Origin: Clostridium sp. | GTDB taxonomy: Bacteria; Bacillota; Clostridia; Clostridiales; Clostridiaceae | Direction of reading: 5' to 3' | Assembly: GCF_017888565.1 (NCBI RefSeq) | Contig: NZ_JAGHFX010000094.1 | Coordinates: 1 to 64,000, forward strand | Length of the DNA stretch: 64,000 nucleotides | Shown here: positions 34,889 through 45,859 of the stretch, in pieces | Position numbering within the stretch: position 1 is the stretch's first letter | How the letters are laid out: each line of letters starts with the position of its first letter | Translations under genes and position numbers: made by a program | The notes under the pieces: generated by a model | What the model saw: only the letters and a program-made list of their open reading frames with translations | Database searches by the model: none | What the model was told of the DNA's origin: nothing

Positions 34889-34931
34889 TTTTTATTTCTA
34901 ATATTTTTATTTCTAATATTTTTATTTCAAT
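34889..34931. repeat. 15-bp tandem repeat, 2.8 copies
   Basis: The unit TTTTTATTTCTAATA occurs twice exactly (34889-34903, 34904-34918) and once partially. It lies in an AT-rich gap and has no apparent function. Confidence 0.7.
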
Positions 34932-35030
34932 GTATGTTTATAGAATTAAATTGTTCAAGTGTATAGAATAAATTTTATAAAAAGTTATCTAAATAATAAA
35001 CTTTTCTATAATTTCTACCAAAAATAAAAA

Positions 35031-35048
35031 AGTTGCCAAAAGGCAACT
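35031..35048 (-). terminator. DegV gene terminator
   Basis: AGTTGCC/GGCAACT with a 4-nt loop, followed on the minus strand by TTTTTTATTTTTGG. Confidence 0.85.
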
Positions 35049-35101
35049 CTTTATTTAAAATTCATTGTTTTTATGGGGTTAAAAACAAATTGATTAATCT
35101 T

Positions 35102-35968
35102 TTATCTTTGATTTCCTATAAATACTACTCCTAAAGTTCCAGGTCCACCATGAGTTCCTATTACTGCACCTATAGAATTAATAATAACATCTTTAACTTT
35201 AACTTCCTCAAGTATCATTCTTTTTATATCTTCAGCATCTTCTAAACAATCTGCATGACATATAAATATTACTTGATTCTCTGGATTTATTACTTTTTCT
35301 TTTAATTGTTGAACTAAAGATTTTAAAGCTTTTTTTCTTCCCTTTATTTTATCTCCTGGAATAACCTTTCCATCATTATCTATTTTTAAAGTTGGTTTTA
35401 TCCCAAGTAATCCTCCCACTGCTGCTACTGTACCTGAAATACGTCCCCCTCTTTTTAAGTGATTTAAATCATCTACAGTAATTGCATGAATAACATTCTT
35501 TTTAATAGATTCTATATACTCTACAATTTCATTAATATCTATATTATTTTTTATCATTTCATTTGCTTTATAAACTAAAGAACCTTCTCCAACAGATACA
35601 CTTAATGAATCAATAACTTTTATATTTGCATTTGGATATTCTTCTAATATCATTTCTTTAGCAGTATAAGCACTATTATAAGTTCCACTTAATGCTGAAG
35701 ATAATCCTATATAAATTATCGACTCTCCTTGCTCTACATACTTCTTAAATACTTCTAAAAAAGTTCCTACATTTACTTGAGTAGTAGATGGCATTGCACC
35801 TTCTTTTATCATTTTATAAAAATCTTCATGCTTTAAAGTTTGTCCTAAGTCATCAGGTATAAATTCTCCATTTATATTAACCATAAGTGGTACTACTTCT
35901 ATATTATTTTCTTTTATATAATTTAAAGATAAATCACATGCCGAATCAGTTATAAGTTTAACTTTCAT
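35102..35968 (-). CDS. DegV family fatty-acid-binding protein (first)
   Basis: A 288-aa DegV/FakB-type protein that binds fatty acids, in other Firmicutes as a carrier for fatty acid kinase. Signatures are KLITDSACDLSLNY, MPSTTQVNVGTF, IGLSSALSGTYNSAYTAKEM (lipid-contact Ser/Thr), HLKRGGRISGTVAAVGG and HGGPGTLGVVF. ATG at 35968 follows TAGGAGTTGAATATT. A second DegV gene is at 47206. No fakA kinase gene is in the window. Confidence 0.9.
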   Translation of the reverse strand: MKVKLITDSACDLSLNYIKENNIEVVPLMVNINGEFIPDDLGQTLKHEDFYKMIKEGAMPSTTQVNVGTFLEVFKKYVEQGESIIYIGLSSALSGTYNSAYTAKEMILEEYPNANIKVIDSLSVSVGEGSLVYKANEMIKNNIDINEIVEYIESIKKNVIHAITVDDLNHLKRGGRISGTVAAVGGLLGIKPTLKIDNDGKVIPGDKIKGRKKALKSLVQQLKEKVINPENQVIFICHADCLEDAEDIKRMILEEVKVKDVIINSIGAVIGTHGGPGTLGVVFIGNQR

Positions 35969-36234
35969 AATATTCAACTCCTACAAATACTTTCGTTTTA
36001 GTAATTGATATTATACCGTCAAAACTTTTCATTGTCAAATCCTTTGAATATCAAAATATTTTACGGATATATATTATCTTTATTGCTCAACCCCAAAAGG
36101 AAGTCAGCAAAGGATAATATATATCTCTAATATACTAAACAATATAATTCTTTAGCTCTTAAATTTATAAATTTCTTAGGTATTTTAAATTAAATAAACT
36201 ATGCATACATAATAACAATAATTAATAAATTTTT

Positions 36235-37617
36235 TTAATTACTAAACAGTTCCTTACTTAGATTAGTGCTAAAATTTATCCTATGTTGTCTTAAGTTATT
36301 GCTAAACATTATACTTTTCTTTTCTGGTTCAGTATAAGGAATTCTAAAAGGATGATTATAATGCATATAATTTACTAGATTTGCTCCAGCTAAAGTTTCT
36401 TGAGTAATATCTATTTTATAGAAAATATACCCTCTTTGTTTTTGAGATTTATAAGGATAACTTATAGCACCTGTAATTTTTTCTTCTTGCCTTTCATCTC
36501 CAAATATATCCGCACTTGTAACCATTCCTCCATTTAACCTAGGTATTTCGGCTGAATAATTAATTCCATCTTTTTCATATAATAGTATTCCATTAACAAC
36601 TTCTAAAGGCCAGGTATTACTAATTTCAAAACCATCTTGCCAATAAGGACCTTCTTCCCCCCAGTTAAAATATTCAATTGCATACATTTCATTATCGTTA
36701 AGTTCAAAAAATATGGTTGTTACTTTCAAAGTTATTACATTATCATTTAATATAGAATTAAATTGTAAGTCTTCATTAAAAGCTTCAATATTTATAAAGT
36801 TTTTTATTTTACTAATATCCTTATCTTCTATATCTTTAACAATATCAATTGGAATTCCTTTATCAATCAGCATATTTCTAACTCCAAACTCCTTAACAGC
36901 AACAACTTCATTTGAATCTAGACTAATATGATTAGAAAATATACAACACACTCCAACTACAAAAGTGCAAAATAGCATATATGCCCAAATAAGTTTTTTC
37001 TTATTGAATATTTTAATTTCATTTGAATATATATAATCAATATCTTTAAGTTCATAATTTAATTTATATAGAGACCTAAATACATAAAAGTAATAAATAA
37101 TTATCGGGATAGCTATAAGCCAAATTTGTCCTAATTCTGTTAATGCACAAATAATTATTACAACTTTCCATATAATTATCTTCAAAATAGGATCCTTTTT
37201 AGGTATAACCCCTTCTCTATGAAAAACCTTCTTTATCCCTGATCTAAAAATAAAAAGAAAACTTAATTGAAAAATTGTAGACATAACTGCTAATATACTA
37301 CTATTTTTAAAGTTAACATTTAATGGCGTATTCAAATATATCAAATTTAATACTTGTAGTATCATATTTATTATTGAAAATATCCAAGCTAAATTAAGAG
37401 CTTTATTTTCTTTTCTCAAATTACAAAATCCAATATATAAAAGTACTGCTCCTATTAAAGGCAAAATATATTCCAAATACAAAAAATCAAAAGTCATTAT
37501 AGTAACCATAAAACCAATTGTAATGTTTTTTATAGACTCTTGCCAAAAACACTTTAAATCTTTTTCTTCTAAAGCTATTGAACCATCATTAAAGTACTCT
37601 TTATCCAAATTACTCAT
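36235..37617 (-). CDS. Unknown membrane protein with a large outer domain
   Basis: A 460-aa protein, not recognised. About six hydrophobic helices lie in residues 30-190 and one near 213-230 (IWAYMLFCTFVVGVCCIF). The last 230 residues are hydrophilic and beta-rich, probably outside the cell (EMYAIEYFNWGEEGPYWQDG, KQRGYIFYKIDITQETLAG). No enzyme motif or binding signature. Start ATG 37617 has a modest GGGTATAGGGA upstream. It stands alone between degV and gpmI. Role could be envelope sensing; this is speculation. Confidence 0.6.
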   Translation of the reverse strand: MSNLDKEYFNDGSIALEEKDLKCFWQESIKNITIGFMVTIMTFDFLYLEYILPLIGAVLLYIGFCNLRKENKALNLAWIFSIINMILQVLNLIYLNTPLNVNFKNSSILAVMSTIFQLSFLFIFRSGIKKVFHREGVIPKKDPILKIIIWKVVIIICALTELGQIWLIAIPIIIYYFYVFRSLYKLNYELKDIDYIYSNEIKIFNKKKLIWAYMLFCTFVVGVCCIFSNHISLDSNEVVAVKEFGVRNMLIDKGIPIDIVKDIEDKDISKIKNFINIEAFNEDLQFNSILNDNVITLKVTTIFFELNDNEMYAIEYFNWGEEGPYWQDGFEISNTWPLEVVNGILLYEKDGINYSAEIPRLNGGMVTSADIFGDERQEEKITGAISYPYKSQKQRGYIFYKIDITQETLAGANLVNYMHYNHPFRIPYTEPEKKSIMFSNNLRQHRINFSTNLSKELFSN

Positions 37618-37771
37618 TCCCTATACCCATTTCCTCTAATTTTTCTATTTCCTTCTAAATTAACATTAATATTAATAAAAATTTAAATAAACTCGACACT
37701 TACATTAGTAAATTATATCATATTTTCCTAAATAAATTGTTACCTAATCTTTTAATAATAAATTCTAAAAT

Positions 37772-37800
37772 AAAAAGCGTAGCATTTTGCTACGCTTTTT
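37772..37800 (-). terminator. gpmI terminator
   Basis: AAAAAGCGTAGCA pairs with TGCTACGCTTTTT with a tight loop; on the minus strand a T-run follows. It abuts the stop of gpmI. Confidence 0.9.
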
Positions 37801-37801
37801 A

Positions 37802-39328
37802 TTATTTATTTACTATTAAACATTCTCCAGTCATTTCTTCTGGTTTTGAAAGACCCATTTCATTTAACATAGTAGGAGCTATATCTGCTAGCTTACCTTC
37901 TTTTAATGTTCTTCCTTCAGTTCTGTTTGAAACCCAAATGAATGGAACTGGATCTGTAGTATGTGCTGTAAATGGATTTCCTGTTGAGAAATCAATCATA
38001 GTTTCTGCATTACCGTGGTCAGCAGTTATAAATAAAGTTCCGTCTTTTTCTAGAATCTTATTTGCAACCTTTCCTAAGCATTCATCTACAACTTCGATAG
38101 CTTTTACAGCTGCTTCCATTACTCCTGTATGTCCAACCATATCTGGGTTAGCATAGTTTAGAATAATCATATCATACTTATCTTCATTAATTCTATTAAT
38201 TAATTCTTCTGTTACTTCATAAGCACTCATTTCTGGCTTTAAGTCATAAGTAGCAACCTTAGGTGATGCTATAAGAGCTCTATCTTCACCTGGATTTTCC
38301 TTTTCAACTCCACCATTAAAGAAGAATGTAACGTGAGCATATTTTTCTGTTTCTGCAATTCTCAATTGATTTAATCCATTGTTTGATACATATTCTCCTA
38401 AAGTATTAGTAATACTTTCTGGTCTGTATGCAACATGTACTCCTTCTAAAGTCTTATCATATTGAGTCATTATAACAAATGTTAAGTTTAAAGTTTCTCT
38501 CTTAAATCCTGCAAAATCTTTATCATTTATTGCCCTAGTTATTTCTCTAGCTCTATCTGGTCTAAAGTTAAAGAATATTACTGAATCTCCATTTTTAATC
38601 ATTCCATTTGAATCTACAACAGCCGGTAATACGAACTCATCTGTTTTATTATCGTGGTATGATTTTTCTATTGCTTCTACTGCTGAAGCTGCAATTTCAC
38701 CTTTTCCAAGTACCATTGCATTGTAAGCAAGTTCAACTCTTTCCCATCTGTTATCTCTATCCATTGCATAGTATCTTCCTGCAACAGTAGCTATCTTACC
38801 TACACCAATTTCTTTCATGTAGTTTTCTAGCTCTATTATAAAATCTTTTCCTGATGATGGTGGAACGTCTCTTCCATCCATGAAGCAGTGAACATATACA
38901 TTTTGTAATCCTGCTTCTTTAGCTAGCTTTAATAATCCTTTTAAGTGATCTATATGTGAGTGAACTCCACCATCTGATAATAATCCCATTAAGTGAAGTG
39001 CTGCATTATTTTCTTTAGCATTGTTAACAGCAAGAGTTAATGCATCATTTTTGAAGAATCCACCTTCACTAATTTCTTTAGTTATTCTAGTTAATTCTTG
39101 GTATATAATTCTTCCTGCACCTATATTTAAATGACCAACTTCTGAGTTACCCATTTGTCCATCTGGTAATCCAACATATAATCCACTAGCTTGTAATTGA
39201 GTGTGTGGATATTTTTCCATTAATCCACTAAAGTTTGGTTTATTAGCTGCTTCAACAGCATTTCCATCTGACTTTGGAGCTATTCCAAAGCCATCTAATA
39301 TCATTAACATTACAGGTTTCTTCGCCAT
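37802..39328 (-). CDS. gpmI: 2,3-bisphosphoglycerate-independent phosphoglycerate mutase
   Basis: A 508-aa manganese enzyme interconverting 3- and 2-phosphoglycerate. It has the alkaline phosphatase-type metal and Ser motif MLMILDGFG near the N-terminus, [13 protein letters not shown] with the catalytic Ser, [10 protein letters not shown], and the C-terminal metal motif [15 protein letters not shown] at 39328 follows GGAGGGAATT; the longer upstream frame lacks a ribosome binding site. Read in the glycolytic order gap-pgk-tpi-gpmI. Confidence 0.97.
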   Translation of the reverse strand: MAKKPVMLMILDGFGIAPKSDGNAVEAANKPNFSGLMEKYPHTQLQASGLYVGLPDGQMGNSEVGHLNIGAGRIIYQELTRITKEISEGGFFKNDALTLAVNNAKENNAALHLMGLLSDGGVHSHIDHLKGLLKLAKEAGLQNVYVHCFMDGRDVPPSSGKDFIIELENYMKEIGVGKIATVAGRYYAMDRDNRWERVELAYNAMVLGKGEIAASAVEAIEKSYHDNKTDEFVLPAVVDSNGMIKNGDSVIFFNFRPDRAREITRAINDKDFAGFKRETLNLTFVIMTQYDKTLEGVHVAYRPESITNTLGEYVSNNGLNQLRIAETEKYAHVTFFFNGGVEKENPGEDRALIASPKVATYDLKPEMSAYEVTEELINRINEDKYDMIILNYANPDMVGHTGVMEAAVKAIEVVDECLGKVANKILEKDGTLFITADHGNAETMIDFSTGNPFTAHTTDPVPFIWVSNRTEGRTLKEGKLADIAPTMLNEMGLSKPEEMTGECLIVNK

Positions 39329-39614
39329 AATTCCCTCCAAATTTTTATCAAAATCTATATTTGACAATATTCTAATATTATCTTTCTTAATTTATATCTA
39401 TATTATACTATAATTAGTGACTTTAAACAATAAAAGCACTGATGAGGTAAACCTTTGCAGAGAATTATTTTAATCCCCTAAAAAGCATTTTATTGAATAT
39501 TTTCTAAAAATTTAAAAAATACTCTTCTATTGCTTATTTTTACTATATATTTATATATTTTAAATTATTTTTAATTATTATAAAAATATATAGTTTATAG
39601 TATTTTTATAATAA

Positions 39615-39647
39615 AAATACGTAAGTAGATAAACTACTTACGTATTT
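39615..39647 (-). terminator. tpiA terminator
   Basis: AAATACGTAAGTAG pairs perfectly with CTACTTACGTATTT over a 5-nt loop, followed on the minus strand by TTATTATAAAAA. Confidence 0.85.
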
Positions 39648-39654
39648 ATTAATA

Positions 39655-40401
39655 TTAATAATTAACTATTTGTGAGAAATCAGCAGCTACTAAGCTAGCT
39701 CCACCAACTAAAGCACCATCTATGTCAGACATAGCCATTTGATCTTTAATTGTATTTGGCTTAACTGATCCACCGTATTGAATTCTTACTTTATCAGCAA
39801 CTTCTTTGCCAAACATTTCAGCAACAACGCCTCTGATAGCCATTATTGTTTCATTAGCTTGTTCATTAGTAGCAGTTTTACCTGTTCCTATTGCCCAGAT
39901 TGGTTCGTAAGCAATAACTACTTTTTCAGCTAATTCATTTGATAATCCTTCTAAATCAGCTTTAATTTGAGCTCCAACAACTTCATTAGTTGTTCCGTTT
40001 TCTCTTTGCTCTAAAGATTCTCCACAGCAAAGAATTGGAGTTAAATTATGAGCAAATGCAGCTTTTACTTTCTTGTTTAAAGCTTCATCAGTTTCATTGA
40101 AGTATTCTCTTCTTTCACTATGTCCTAAAACAACATAGCTAACTCCCATAGCTTCTAACATTCCTGGAGCAACTTCTCCTGTGAAAGCTCCTTTTTCTTC
40201 AAAATGCATGTTTTGAGCAGCAACCTTAATATTTGATCCTTCTACTGCTTTTAATACAGCATCTAAACAAACAAAAGTAGGGCATACTACTACGTCACAT
40301 GTAGCATCTTTTACTAATGGCTTTAATTCTTCTATAACTTTTACAGCTTCTGCCGGAGTGTAATGCATCTTCCAGTTTCCTGCTATTATCGCTTTTCTCA
40401 T
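39655..40401 (-). CDS. tpiA: Triosephosphate isomerase
   Basis: A 248-aa TIM-barrel enzyme interconverting dihydroxyacetone phosphate and glyceraldehyde 3-phosphate. It has NWKMH with catalytic Lys13 region, GHSERREYF with the catalytic His, and [17 protein letters not shown] containing the catalytic Glu. ATG follows AAGAGGTGATTTAA. Between pgk and gpmI in the same direction; a hairpin-repeat copy (40511-40539) lies upstream. Confidence 0.97.
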   Translation of the reverse strand: MRKAIIAGNWKMHYTPAEAVKVIEELKPLVKDATCDVVVCPTFVCLDAVLKAVEGSNIKVAAQNMHFEEKGAFTGEVAPGMLEAMGVSYVVLGHSERREYFNETDEALNKKVKAAFAHNLTPILCCGESLEQRENGTTNEVVGAQIKADLEGLSNELAEKVVIAYEPIWAIGTGKTATNEQANETIMAIRGVVAEMFGKEVADKVRIQYGGSVKPNTIKDQMAMSDIDGALVGGASLVAADFSQIVNY

Positions 40402-40510
40402 TTAAATCACCTCTTATTTTTAATGGGAAGAATGAAGAAATAAAAAATTCTTTCATTTATAATTAAAAGTGTAACTTTTAATTACTTTTATTTTCATTCT
40501 TCGCTTTTTC

Positions 40511-40539
40511 AATCCAACTTTGTCTGGATTATTTCCTTA
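40511..40539. repeat. Dispersed hairpin repeat, co-varied stem
   Basis: AATCCA, an eight-base loop, TGGATTATTTCCTTA. Compared with AATTCA/TGAATT in copies 1 and 2, one base changed on both arms, keeping the pair. Confidence 0.65.
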
Positions 40540-40620
40540 ATTATTCCATTATAGTTAAAAGGGCAACTTCTAACTATAACTTCCATTTCTCTATTTTTTC
40601 ATTAAATAAATAAACTTTTT

Positions 40621-41799
40621 TTATTTATTATTTAAAGCTTCTATTCCTGGTAATGCTTTTCCTTCTAAGAATTCTAATGAAGCTCCACCACCTGTTGAGA
40701 TGTGAGTCATTTTATCTCCGAATCCTAAGATATTAACAGCTGCAGCTGAGTCTCCTCCACCGATAACTGTTGTAGCATCTGCATCAGCCATAGCCTTAGC
40801 AACTGCTATTGTTCCTTTGTTGAAGTTTTCGAATTCGAATACTCCCATTGGTCCGTTCCATATAACTGTTTTAGCATCTTTAATTGCATCAGCATATAAA
40901 GTTTCTGTCTTTGGTCCGATATCTAATCCCATGCTTCCTGCTGGAATATTTTGATCTTCTGTAACTACTGGTTCAACATCTTTAAATTCTGCAGCAACTC
41001 TGTGGTCAACTGGTAATAAGAATTTAACTCCTTTTGCAGCTGCCTTTTCGATCATTTCCTTAGCATATTCAATTCTATCAGCTTCTACTAATGATGATCC
41101 TACTTCGTATCCTTGAGCTTTTAAGAATGTGTAAGCCATTCCACCACCGATGATTAATGTATCAACTTTTTCTAATAAGTTATTTATAACAGCTATCTTA
41201 TCTGAAACTTTAGCTCCACCTAATATAGCAACAAATGGTCTAACTGGATTGTTTACTGCTTCACCTAAGAATTTTAATTCTTTTTGAATTAAGTATCCAC
41301 ATACAGCTGTATCTAAGAATTCAGTAACTCCAACTGTTGAACAGTGAGCTCTGTGAGCTGTACCAAATGCATCATTTACAAATATATCAGCTAATGAAGC
41401 TAATTCTTTTGAGAATTCTTCAACATTCTTAGTTTCTTCTTTTCTGCATCTTGTATTTTCTAATAATACAACATCTCCATCTTTCATTTCTGCAACAGCA
41501 GCTCTAGCATTTGCTCCTACAACTTCTTCGTCTCTTGCAAACACTACTTCTTTGTCTAGCATTTCGCTTAATCTCTTAGCAACTGGAGCTAATGATTTTG
41601 ATGCATCTTTTCCTAAGTGTGAGCAAAGTATAACTCTAGCTCCGTTATCAATTAAGTACTTAATTGTTGGTAATGCACCATTTAATCTATTTTCGTCAGT
41701 TATAACACCATCTTTTAGTGGCACATTGAAGTCACATCTTACTAAAACCTTTTTACCTTTAACATCTATATCTTCGATAGTTTTCTTATTAAAGCTCAT
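40621..41799 (-). CDS. pgk: Phosphoglycerate kinase
   Basis: A 392-aa monomeric kinase making ATP from 1,3-bisphosphoglycerate. Signatures are [23 protein letters not shown], the ATP-binding [16 protein letters not shown] and the C-terminal [38 protein letters not shown] at 41799 follows AGAGGTGAAATCA. It lies between gap and tpiA; a hairpin separates it from gap, which could adjust the relative amounts of the two. Confidence 0.97.
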   Translation of the reverse strand: MSFNKKTIEDIDVKGKKVLVRCDFNVPLKDGVITDENRLNGALPTIKYLIDNGARVILCSHLGKDASKSLAPVAKRLSEMLDKEVVFARDEEVVGANARAAVAEMKDGDVVLLENTRCRKEETKNVEEFSKELASLADIFVNDAFGTAHRAHCSTVGVTEFLDTAVCGYLIQKELKFLGEAVNNPVRPFVAILGGAKVSDKIAVINNLLEKVDTLIIGGGMAYTFLKAQGYEVGSSLVEADRIEYAKEMIEKAAAKGVKFLLPVDHRVAAEFKDVEPVVTEDQNIPAGSMGLDIGPKTETLYADAIKDAKTVIWNGPMGVFEFENFNKGTIAVAKAMADADATTVIGGGDSAAAVNILGFGDKMTHISTGGGASLEFLEGKALPGIEALNNK

Positions 41800-41870
41800 T
41801 GATTTCACCTCTTAAATTTATTTCATTAATCTATAAAAAATATAAATTAATAATTTCTGTTAATTTAAAA

Positions 41871-41909
41871 TTGGTCTGGCCTCATAGATTTTCTATAAAA
41901 CCAGACCAA
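41871..41909 (-). terminator. Hairpin between gap and pgk
   Basis: TTGGTCTGG pairs with CCAGACCAA across a 21-nt loop, then TTTTAAATTAAC on the minus strand. Could stop part of the gap transcripts or stabilise their 3' end. Confidence 0.7.
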
Positions 41910-41947
41910 CAATTAATGTTTCTTTAATTATTCATTTAACTATTTAA

Positions 41948-42946
41948 TTATCTAGTTACGAAGTATTTTAAAGTTCTGATTAATTGGTTAGTGTATGACA
42001 TTTCATTGTCGTACCAAGCAGCAACTTTAACTAATTGCTCATCTCCAACTGTCATAACTTTAGTTTGAGTTGCATCGAATAATGAACCGTAAGTGATTCC
42101 GATTACGTCTGATGAAACTATTTCATCTTCAGTGTAACCAAATGATTCGTTAGCAGCAGCAGCCATAGCAGCGTTGATTTCTTCTACAGTTGTTTTCTTG
42201 TCTAAAGTTACAACTAATTCAGTTAATGAACCTGTAGTAACTGGAACTCTTTGAGCACCACCATCTAATTTTCCTTTTAATTCTGGAATAACTAAACCAA
42301 TTGCTTTAGCAGCTCCAGTTGAGTTTGGAACGATGTTAGCAGCAGCAGCTCTACCTCTTCTTAAATCGCCTTTTCCGTGAGGACCATCTAATGTGTTTTG
42401 GTCATTAGTGTAAGCGTGGATTGTAGTCATGAATCCTTTTTGAACCCCAAACTTGTCGTTTAATACTTTAGCCATTGGAGCTAAGCAGTTTGTAGTACAT
42501 GAAGCACCTGAAACAACTGTTTCAGTACCATCTAATATATCATTATTTACGTTGTAAACAACAGTCTTGATGTCTCCAGTTGCAGGAGCTGAAATAACAA
42601 CCTTCTTAGCACCAGCTTCTAAGTGTAAACCAGCTTTTTCTTGAGAAGTGAAGAATCCAGTACATTCTAAAACTACGTCAACGTTTAATTCTTTCCATGG
42701 TAAGTCAGCAGGATTTCTTTCAGCTGTAACTTTTATTTCTTTTCCATTAACAACGAAAGCTCCTTCTTTAACTTCGATATCTCCGTTGAATCTTCCTTGT
42801 GAAGAGTCATATTTAAATAAGTGAGCTAAAGTCTTAGCATCAGTTAAGTCATTGATTGCTACCACGTTGAATTCTGGGTTTTCAATCATTAATCTTAATG
42901 CTAATCTTCCTATTCTTCCAAAACCATTAATTGCTACATTTACCAT
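41948..42946 (-). CDS. gap: Glyceraldehyde-3-phosphate dehydrogenase
   Basis: A 332-aa NAD-dependent glycolytic enzyme. The Rossmann motif [13 protein letters not shown] is at the N-terminus, the catalytic Cys is in [15 protein letters not shown], and [21 protein letters not shown] and [19 protein letters not shown] are typical. ATG at 42946 follows AGGAGGTAATTGCAA. Directly downstream of cggR and probably co-transcribed with it, as in other Firmicutes. Confidence 0.97.
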   Translation of the reverse strand: MVNVAINGFGRIGRLALRLMIENPEFNVVAINDLTDAKTLAHLFKYDSSQGRFNGDIEVKEGAFVVNGKEIKVTAERNPADLPWKELNVDVVLECTGFFTSQEKAGLHLEAGAKKVVISAPATGDIKTVVYNVNNDILDGTETVVSGASCTTNCLAPMAKVLNDKFGVQKGFMTTIHAYTNDQNTLDGPHGKGDLRRGRAAAANIVPNSTGAAKAIGLVIPELKGKLDGGAQRVPVTTGSLTELVVTLDKKTTVEEINAAMAAAANESFGYTEDEIVSSDVIGITYGSLFDATQTKVMTVGDEQLVKVAAWYDNEMSYTNQLIRTLKYFVTR

Positions 42947-42992
42947 TTGCAATTACCTCCTAAAAATAGTTATATTTAAAATTTTAAAAATT

Positions 42993-44036
42993 TTAAGCTT
43001 GTTTAGTGTGTTCCTTAATAAATTCTACAATTTTTCTACCAGCTGCTTCGTCTGTTATTAATACTGCATTTTGATTTTTCATCATTGTTGCAATAATAGC
43101 ATCAACTTTATTTTCCCCAGCTGCTACAGCAATATGTGTGTTAATTTTTCTTGCTTCATTAATATTTATTCCAATTGAAGTATTTTCTGAAACTACTTTG
43201 GAATCTTTGTTAAAGTAACAACCAAAAGCTTCACCAACAGCTCCAAGAGATTTGAGTTTATTAAAGTCTTCTTTTGAAACATCTCTTTTCTCTGCCATAA
43301 CTAAAGCATCACCAATACCATAAATTAAAATATCAGCTTTATGTATATTATCTATAACTTCCTTTATTTCCTTTTCTTTTAGTAAAGTATCTAAAAGTTC
43401 TAAACTAAGATTTTCAGGAAGATGAAGCAATTTATAAGCACCATTTAACTTTTTCGCTAAGGATGCAGCCAATGTACTAGCTTGTATTTCAACTTTTCTT
43501 CCCATACCTCCTCTTGCTGGAACTACGAGAATATTTGAAACATTATTTATCTTAGGTAATGCCTCTACAAACTCTTTTATAGTATTTCCCCCAGTTATAG
43601 CTATTATATTATTATCCTTAATAATCGCTTTTAGATAATTAGCTGTAGCTTTACCAAGTTCTTTTAAAATTATTTCGTTTGTTTCTACATCACCTGGAAC
43701 AATTATTACATCTCTTAACCCAAGGAAGGACTTAATATTTTCCTCAATATCTGATAAACCTTTTATTTCATGAATGAAATCTTTAAGCTTATCCACCACT
43801 TCTTGTCCCTCTTTGGTAACTGTCATTCCTGGAGTATTAATCTCTATCAAATTTTGTGATTTCAAAAAACTTATTTCAGTTCTTACGATTCTTTCTCCAA
43901 GATCTAACTGATTGGCTAAAACACGTCTTCCGATAGGCTGATTGTAATATATAGTCCTAAGAATGCTATATCTTTTCTCTAGGACTTCTACAAGTTCAGG
44001 AACTATTTTTTTCTGTAAAGACAATATTTCCTGCAC
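42993..44036 (-). CDS. cggR: Central glycolytic genes regulator CggR (SorC family)
   Basis: A 347-aa repressor of the gap operon, released by fructose-1,6-bisphosphate in relatives. The N-terminal helix-turn-helix is GRRVLANQLDLGERIVRTEISFLKSQNLI; the C-terminal sugar-phosphate-binding domain has IAITGGNTIKEFVEALPK, ILVVPARGGMGRKVEIQAST and GAVGEAFGCYFNKD. GTG start after GGAGGGTTAAAA. Its own operator sits just upstream (44053-44088) and it precedes gap, matching autoregulation of the cggR-gap operon. Confidence 0.92.
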   Translation of the reverse strand: MQEILSLQKKIVPELVEVLEKRYSILRTIYYNQPIGRRVLANQLDLGERIVRTEISFLKSQNLIEINTPGMTVTKEGQEVVDKLKDFIHEIKGLSDIEENIKSFLGLRDVIIVPGDVETNEIILKELGKATANYLKAIIKDNNIIAITGGNTIKEFVEALPKINNVSNILVVPARGGMGRKVEIQASTLAASLAKKLNGAYKLLHLPENLSLELLDTLLKEKEIKEVIDNIHKADILIYGIGDALVMAEKRDVSKEDFNKLKSLGAVGEAFGCYFNKDSKVVSENTSIGININEARKINTHIAVAAGENKVDAIIATMMKNQNAVLITDEAAGRKIVEFIKEHTKQA

Positions 44037-44052
44037 TTTTAACCCTCCTTTG

Positions 44053-44088
44053 GTCTAAAAAGGTCCCGCATATAATTTATATGTCCCA
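44053..44088 (-). promoter_or_regulatory. CggR operator
   Basis: On the minus strand: TGGGAC-N14-CGGGAC-N6-AGAC. The two GGGAC boxes (44083-44088 and 44063-44068) are 20 bp apart and AGAC follows at 44053-44056, the same spacing as the Bacillus CGGGAC-N6-TGTC-N4 repeat. It lies about 20 bp upstream of the cggR start. Confidence 0.85.
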
Positions 44089-44284
44089 CATTTATTATTA
44101 TAAAACACTTCTATGAATTTTAAAAGTACTTTCTTCAAACTTTTCTAAAAGTTTTACAAGTTTTTAGCATTATAGCTTTATATATCCTACAAAAGTATCA
44201 TATGTAAGTTTACTTATTACTATCTTTCTCAAAATCAATTATACCTACATGTATCTACTTGAGAACTGAAGGAAATAACTTATA

Positions 44285-44340
44285 AGAGAAAGCTAGCTTT
44301 TATTTTAAATATATTTAATATATAAACAGCTAGCTTCTCT
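44285..44340 (-). terminator. rpoN terminator
   Basis: AGAGAAAGCTAGCT pairs with AGCTAGCTTCTCT with one bulge over a 29-nt AT loop. It lies 88 bp past the rpoN stop. Confidence 0.6.
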
Positions 44341-44428
44341 ATTATAAATTCCCCTTTATAATCCTTTTTTATTCTATTTTTTATAATCCTTTTCTGTTCT
44401 ATTTTCACTCTTTTTTATAATACTTACT

Positions 44429-45811
44429 TTACTCTATTCTCTTTCTTTTACTTGATGATTTTATACCTATTTCTTCCCTATACTTTGCTACTGTTCTTCT
44501 AGATATATTCAAACTCTTCTTATTTAATTCATCACATATTATTTGATCTGATAGAGGTTTCTTCTTATCTTCAGCATCTATCATTTCTTTTATTTGCTTT
44601 TTAATGTTAACTACAGCAACATCTTCACCATCGCCTTGAGATTTACTTAAGCCTGTTGTAAATAAATCCTTTATTTTAACAGTTCCAAAGCTTGTTAATA
44701 TATATTTGTCCTTTATAGCTCTACTCACTGTTGACTCGTGAATCCCAAGCTCTTCTGCCATTTCTTTCATTGTCATTGGCTTTAAATATTTTTGTCCTTT
44801 ATCAAAATACTCTTTTTGCTTCTCTACAGTTTTTTCTAATATTCTAAGTAAAGTACTTTTTCTTTGTTCTATACTTTTTATTAAAAACATAGCACTATTC
44901 AATTTTTCTTTTACATAATTTTCTGTATTTTTATCTTCCTTATTATTTAAGATATCTTTATATATATTGCTTATTGATAATCTTGGTATAACTCCATCAT
45001 TCATAATAACAAAATATTGTCCATCAATATTTCTAATTGCTGCATCCGGTATTATAAACTTAACCTCATCTCCTGTATAAAATCCCCTTGATGGCTTTGG
45101 CTCTAAGCTTTTAATTATATCTCCTAAATCTTGAGCTTCTTTTGGAGTAATTTTTAAGTTTTTTGCTATAACACTATATTTATTATCTGCTATTAAATCT
45201 AAATATTCATCTATTATTATTTCCAAGTTATCATCCAATATTCCCATCTTTATTAGCTGTATCTTTAGACATTCTTTCAAATCCCTAGCCCCTATACCAT
45301 CTGGCTCTAAATCTTGAAGTATCTCTAATGACTCTTGTCCTAAATCAATTGGAATATTTAGTTCTTTACATATATCTTCCAGAGGCATGTCCAAATATCC
45401 TCTGCTATCAATATTCTCAATCATATATGATACTATTGCCTTTTTTAATTCATCTTCATCACTTTCAAGTAATTGTTCATGCAAATACTCTGTTAATGAC
45501 TCTTTTTCTGATATAAAATTAAAAGGTGATATGTCTTCATCCTTATTATAATCTCCATAACTTTGAGATCCATAATTATCGAACTCTAAGTATTTTATCA
45601 TTTCTTTATAATCTATTTTATCTTGATAATCCTTATTTTCTTGAACAAAATCAAAATCACCTTCAAGTATTGGATTTTCTACAAATTCATTTTCTATATA
45701 TTCTCTTAAATCATAAGTTGACATTTGTAAAAGCTTTATAGATAACTGCATTTGTTGGGTCATTATTAATTTTTGCTCTTGTGTGAGATTTAAATTAAAA
45801 TCTAATTTCAT
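44429..45811 (-). CDS. rpoN: RNA polymerase sigma-54 factor
   Basis: A 460-aa sigma-54. The N-terminal activator-binding region I (LNLTQEQKLIMTQQMQLSIKLLQMSTYDLREYIENEFVENP) is followed by an acidic region and the core-binding domain. The C-terminal HTH is LSDQIICDELNKKSLNISRRTVAKYREEIGI, which carries the RpoN box. ATG at 45811 follows GAAGGTG. It recognises -24/-12 promoters such as the one before adh (22111-22130), so the activator at 22274 probably works with it. Confidence 0.95.
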   Translation of the reverse strand: MKLDFNLNLTQEQKLIMTQQMQLSIKLLQMSTYDLREYIENEFVENPILEGDFDFVQENKDYQDKIDYKEMIKYLEFDNYGSQSYGDYNKDEDISPFNFISEKESLTEYLHEQLLESDEDELKKAIVSYMIENIDSRGYLDMPLEDICKELNIPIDLGQESLEILQDLEPDGIGARDLKECLKIQLIKMGILDDNLEIIIDEYLDLIADNKYSVIAKNLKITPKEAQDLGDIIKSLEPKPSRGFYTGDEVKFIIPDAAIRNIDGQYFVIMNDGVIPRLSISNIYKDILNNKEDKNTENYVKEKLNSAMFLIKSIEQRKSTLLRILEKTVEKQKEYFDKGQKYLKPMTMKEMAEELGIHESTVSRAIKDKYILTSFGTVKIKDLFTTGLSKSQGDGEDVAVVNIKKQIKEMIDAEDKKKPLSDQIICDELNKKSLNISRRTVAKYREEIGIKSSSKRKRIE

Positions 45812-45859
45812 AAAGTACACCTTCATTTCCAAAACTATGAACTATAACTTTTACTTAAT

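Larger units (their letters stand above)
44041..44428. other. Gap between rpoN and cggR
   Basis: Besides the CggR operator and the hairpin at 44285-44340, the region 44110-44280 should hold the cggR promoter. No further gene is seen. Confidence 0.5.
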
